Below, in pieces: positions 10,717-10,890 of a stretch of DNA of 10,890 nt. The translations under genes and the position numbers were made by a program. The notes beneath the pieces were generated by a model. The model saw only the letters and a list, made by a program, of their open reading frames with translations. It ran no database searches and was not told the DNA's origin. The stretch's first letter is position 1. Each line of letters starts with the position of its first letter. Where the stretch lies: positions 1 through 10,890 of the forward strand of contig CAZCMN010000028.1 of the NCBI GenBank assembly GCA_964500015.1, read 5' to 3'. This DNA comes from JAPLYB01 sp964500015. GTDB taxonomy: Archaea > Nanobdellota > Nanobdellia > Pacearchaeales > UBA284.

Positions 10717-10745
10717 TATAGTTTATATATGTAAACTAAAGTTTA
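10693..10745. promoter_or_regulatory. Operator-like palindromes around the MNT start codon
   Basis: AAACTTTAGTTT (10693-10704, inside the first codons) and AAACTAAAGTTT (10733-10744) are matching palindromes exactly 40 bp apart centre to centre. A further half-site AGTTT at 10720 also pairs with AAACT at 10733. There are five half-sites in 52 bp, and the outer palindrome touches the TATA box. This is a likely autoregulatory site for the wHTH-MNT protein. Confidence 0.65.
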
Positions 10746-10750
10746 TAAAT
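10741..10750 (-). promoter_or_regulatory. TATA box of the MNT/HEPN operon
   Basis: Minus-strand ATTTATAAAC is centred about 29 bp before the ATG at 10716 and partly covered by the upstream operator-like palindrome. Confidence 0.5.
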
Positions 10751-10782
10751 GTTATGACTCTGACAGTATATCTTGCTTTTAA

Positions 10783-10824
10783 TTTTTGATTGTGAAGGAT
10801 ATACAGTTTATTCTATTGATTTTT
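10783..10824 (+). repeat. Degenerate direct repeat, right of the MNT/HEPN pair
   Basis: The right-hand counterpart of 9684-9721. Shared blocks are TTTTT, ATTGTG, ATATA and TATTGATTTTT, with small gaps between them. It may mark the edge of a transferred cassette. Confidence 0.4.
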
Positions 10825-10837
10825 ACCAAAATATATA

Positions 10838-10890
10838 TGACGTCCTCTCCACACTAAAGTGTGGAGTTTCCTAAGTGATGCTCTTTCTGA
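10838..10890 (-). mobile_element. Right end of an IS200/IS605 (TnpB)-type element, cut by the window edge
   Basis: CTCCACACTAAAGTGTGGAG (10847-10866) is a perfect 8-bp hairpin with a four-base loop. On the minus strand it has loop TTTA and is followed by AGGACGTCA. This stem-TTTA-stem plus GAGGAyGTCA arrangement is the typical right-end structure of IS605/IS1341-type elements, where it closes the tnpB 3' region and the associated guide RNA. The body and any tnpB would lie beyond 10890. The sequence just outside the end (below 10838) would be the guide-proximal flank. No part of TnpB is readable here, so this rests on the terminal hairpin alone. Confidence 0.6.

Overview
The window looks like part of a small, AT-rich genome of a DPANN-type archaeon (Woesearchaeota or Pacearchaeota-like; the lineage is inferred). 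The sequence directly shows archaeal/eukaryotic-type ribosomal proteins eS1 and eL42, an archaeal GINS replication subunit, archaeal SRP54 and FtsY, a tRNA-Thr with an anticodon-loop intron, and TATA-like boxes 20-30 bp before many start codons, which suggests leaderless mRNAs. Most proteins are short for their families.

Layout. Bases 1-430 hold tRNA-Thr(TGT) on the minus strand, surrounded by direct and inverted pieces of itself and by a hairpin pair. A free-standing LAGLIDADG protein (447-1424, +) follows. It converges on a minus-strand informational block: eS1, eL42 and GINS (1426-2961). Next on the minus strand come a cofactor-dependent-type phosphoglycerate mutase (3176-3754) and a small two-helix membrane protein (3988-4293). 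Both are embedded in a field of unusual nested hairpins (3065-4052). A bidirectional AT-rich promoter region then opens the plus-strand protein-targeting group: ftsY, a small lipoprotein-like gene, and srp54 (4352-7262). The SRP GTPase and its receptor lie 388 bp apart. Converging on them from the right are three related five-helix membrane proteins (7349-9239), the last preceded by a PRC-barrel gene 10 bp upstream. At the right end is an HTH-nucleotidyltransferase/HEPN pair (9722-10716) with palindromic operator candidates over its promoter and start. Beyond it is the terminal hairpin of an IS200/IS605 (TnpB)-type element that continues past the window edge.

The most unusual signal is a hairpin family found at five places (about 146-202, 3076-3132, 3864-3920, 3994-4045, 8584-8637). 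Each unit is 52-57 bp and has two adjacent hairpins. Each hairpin has a 3-bp clamp, an asymmetric internal loop (TA or TT opposite one base in the first hairpin, C opposite roughly TA in the second), an A/T-rich stem of 6-9 bp and a small loop. Stem and clamp bases differ between copies but stay paired, so fold rather than sequence is conserved. The two-hairpin unit has the same architecture on both strands. Units nest inside larger stems, and one seems to sit inside a palindrome almost identical to the IS605-like terminal hairpin at the right edge, giving a filled/empty comparison. I do not recognise this family; a palindromic mobile element, a cruciform-forming site or a structured RNA are all possible.
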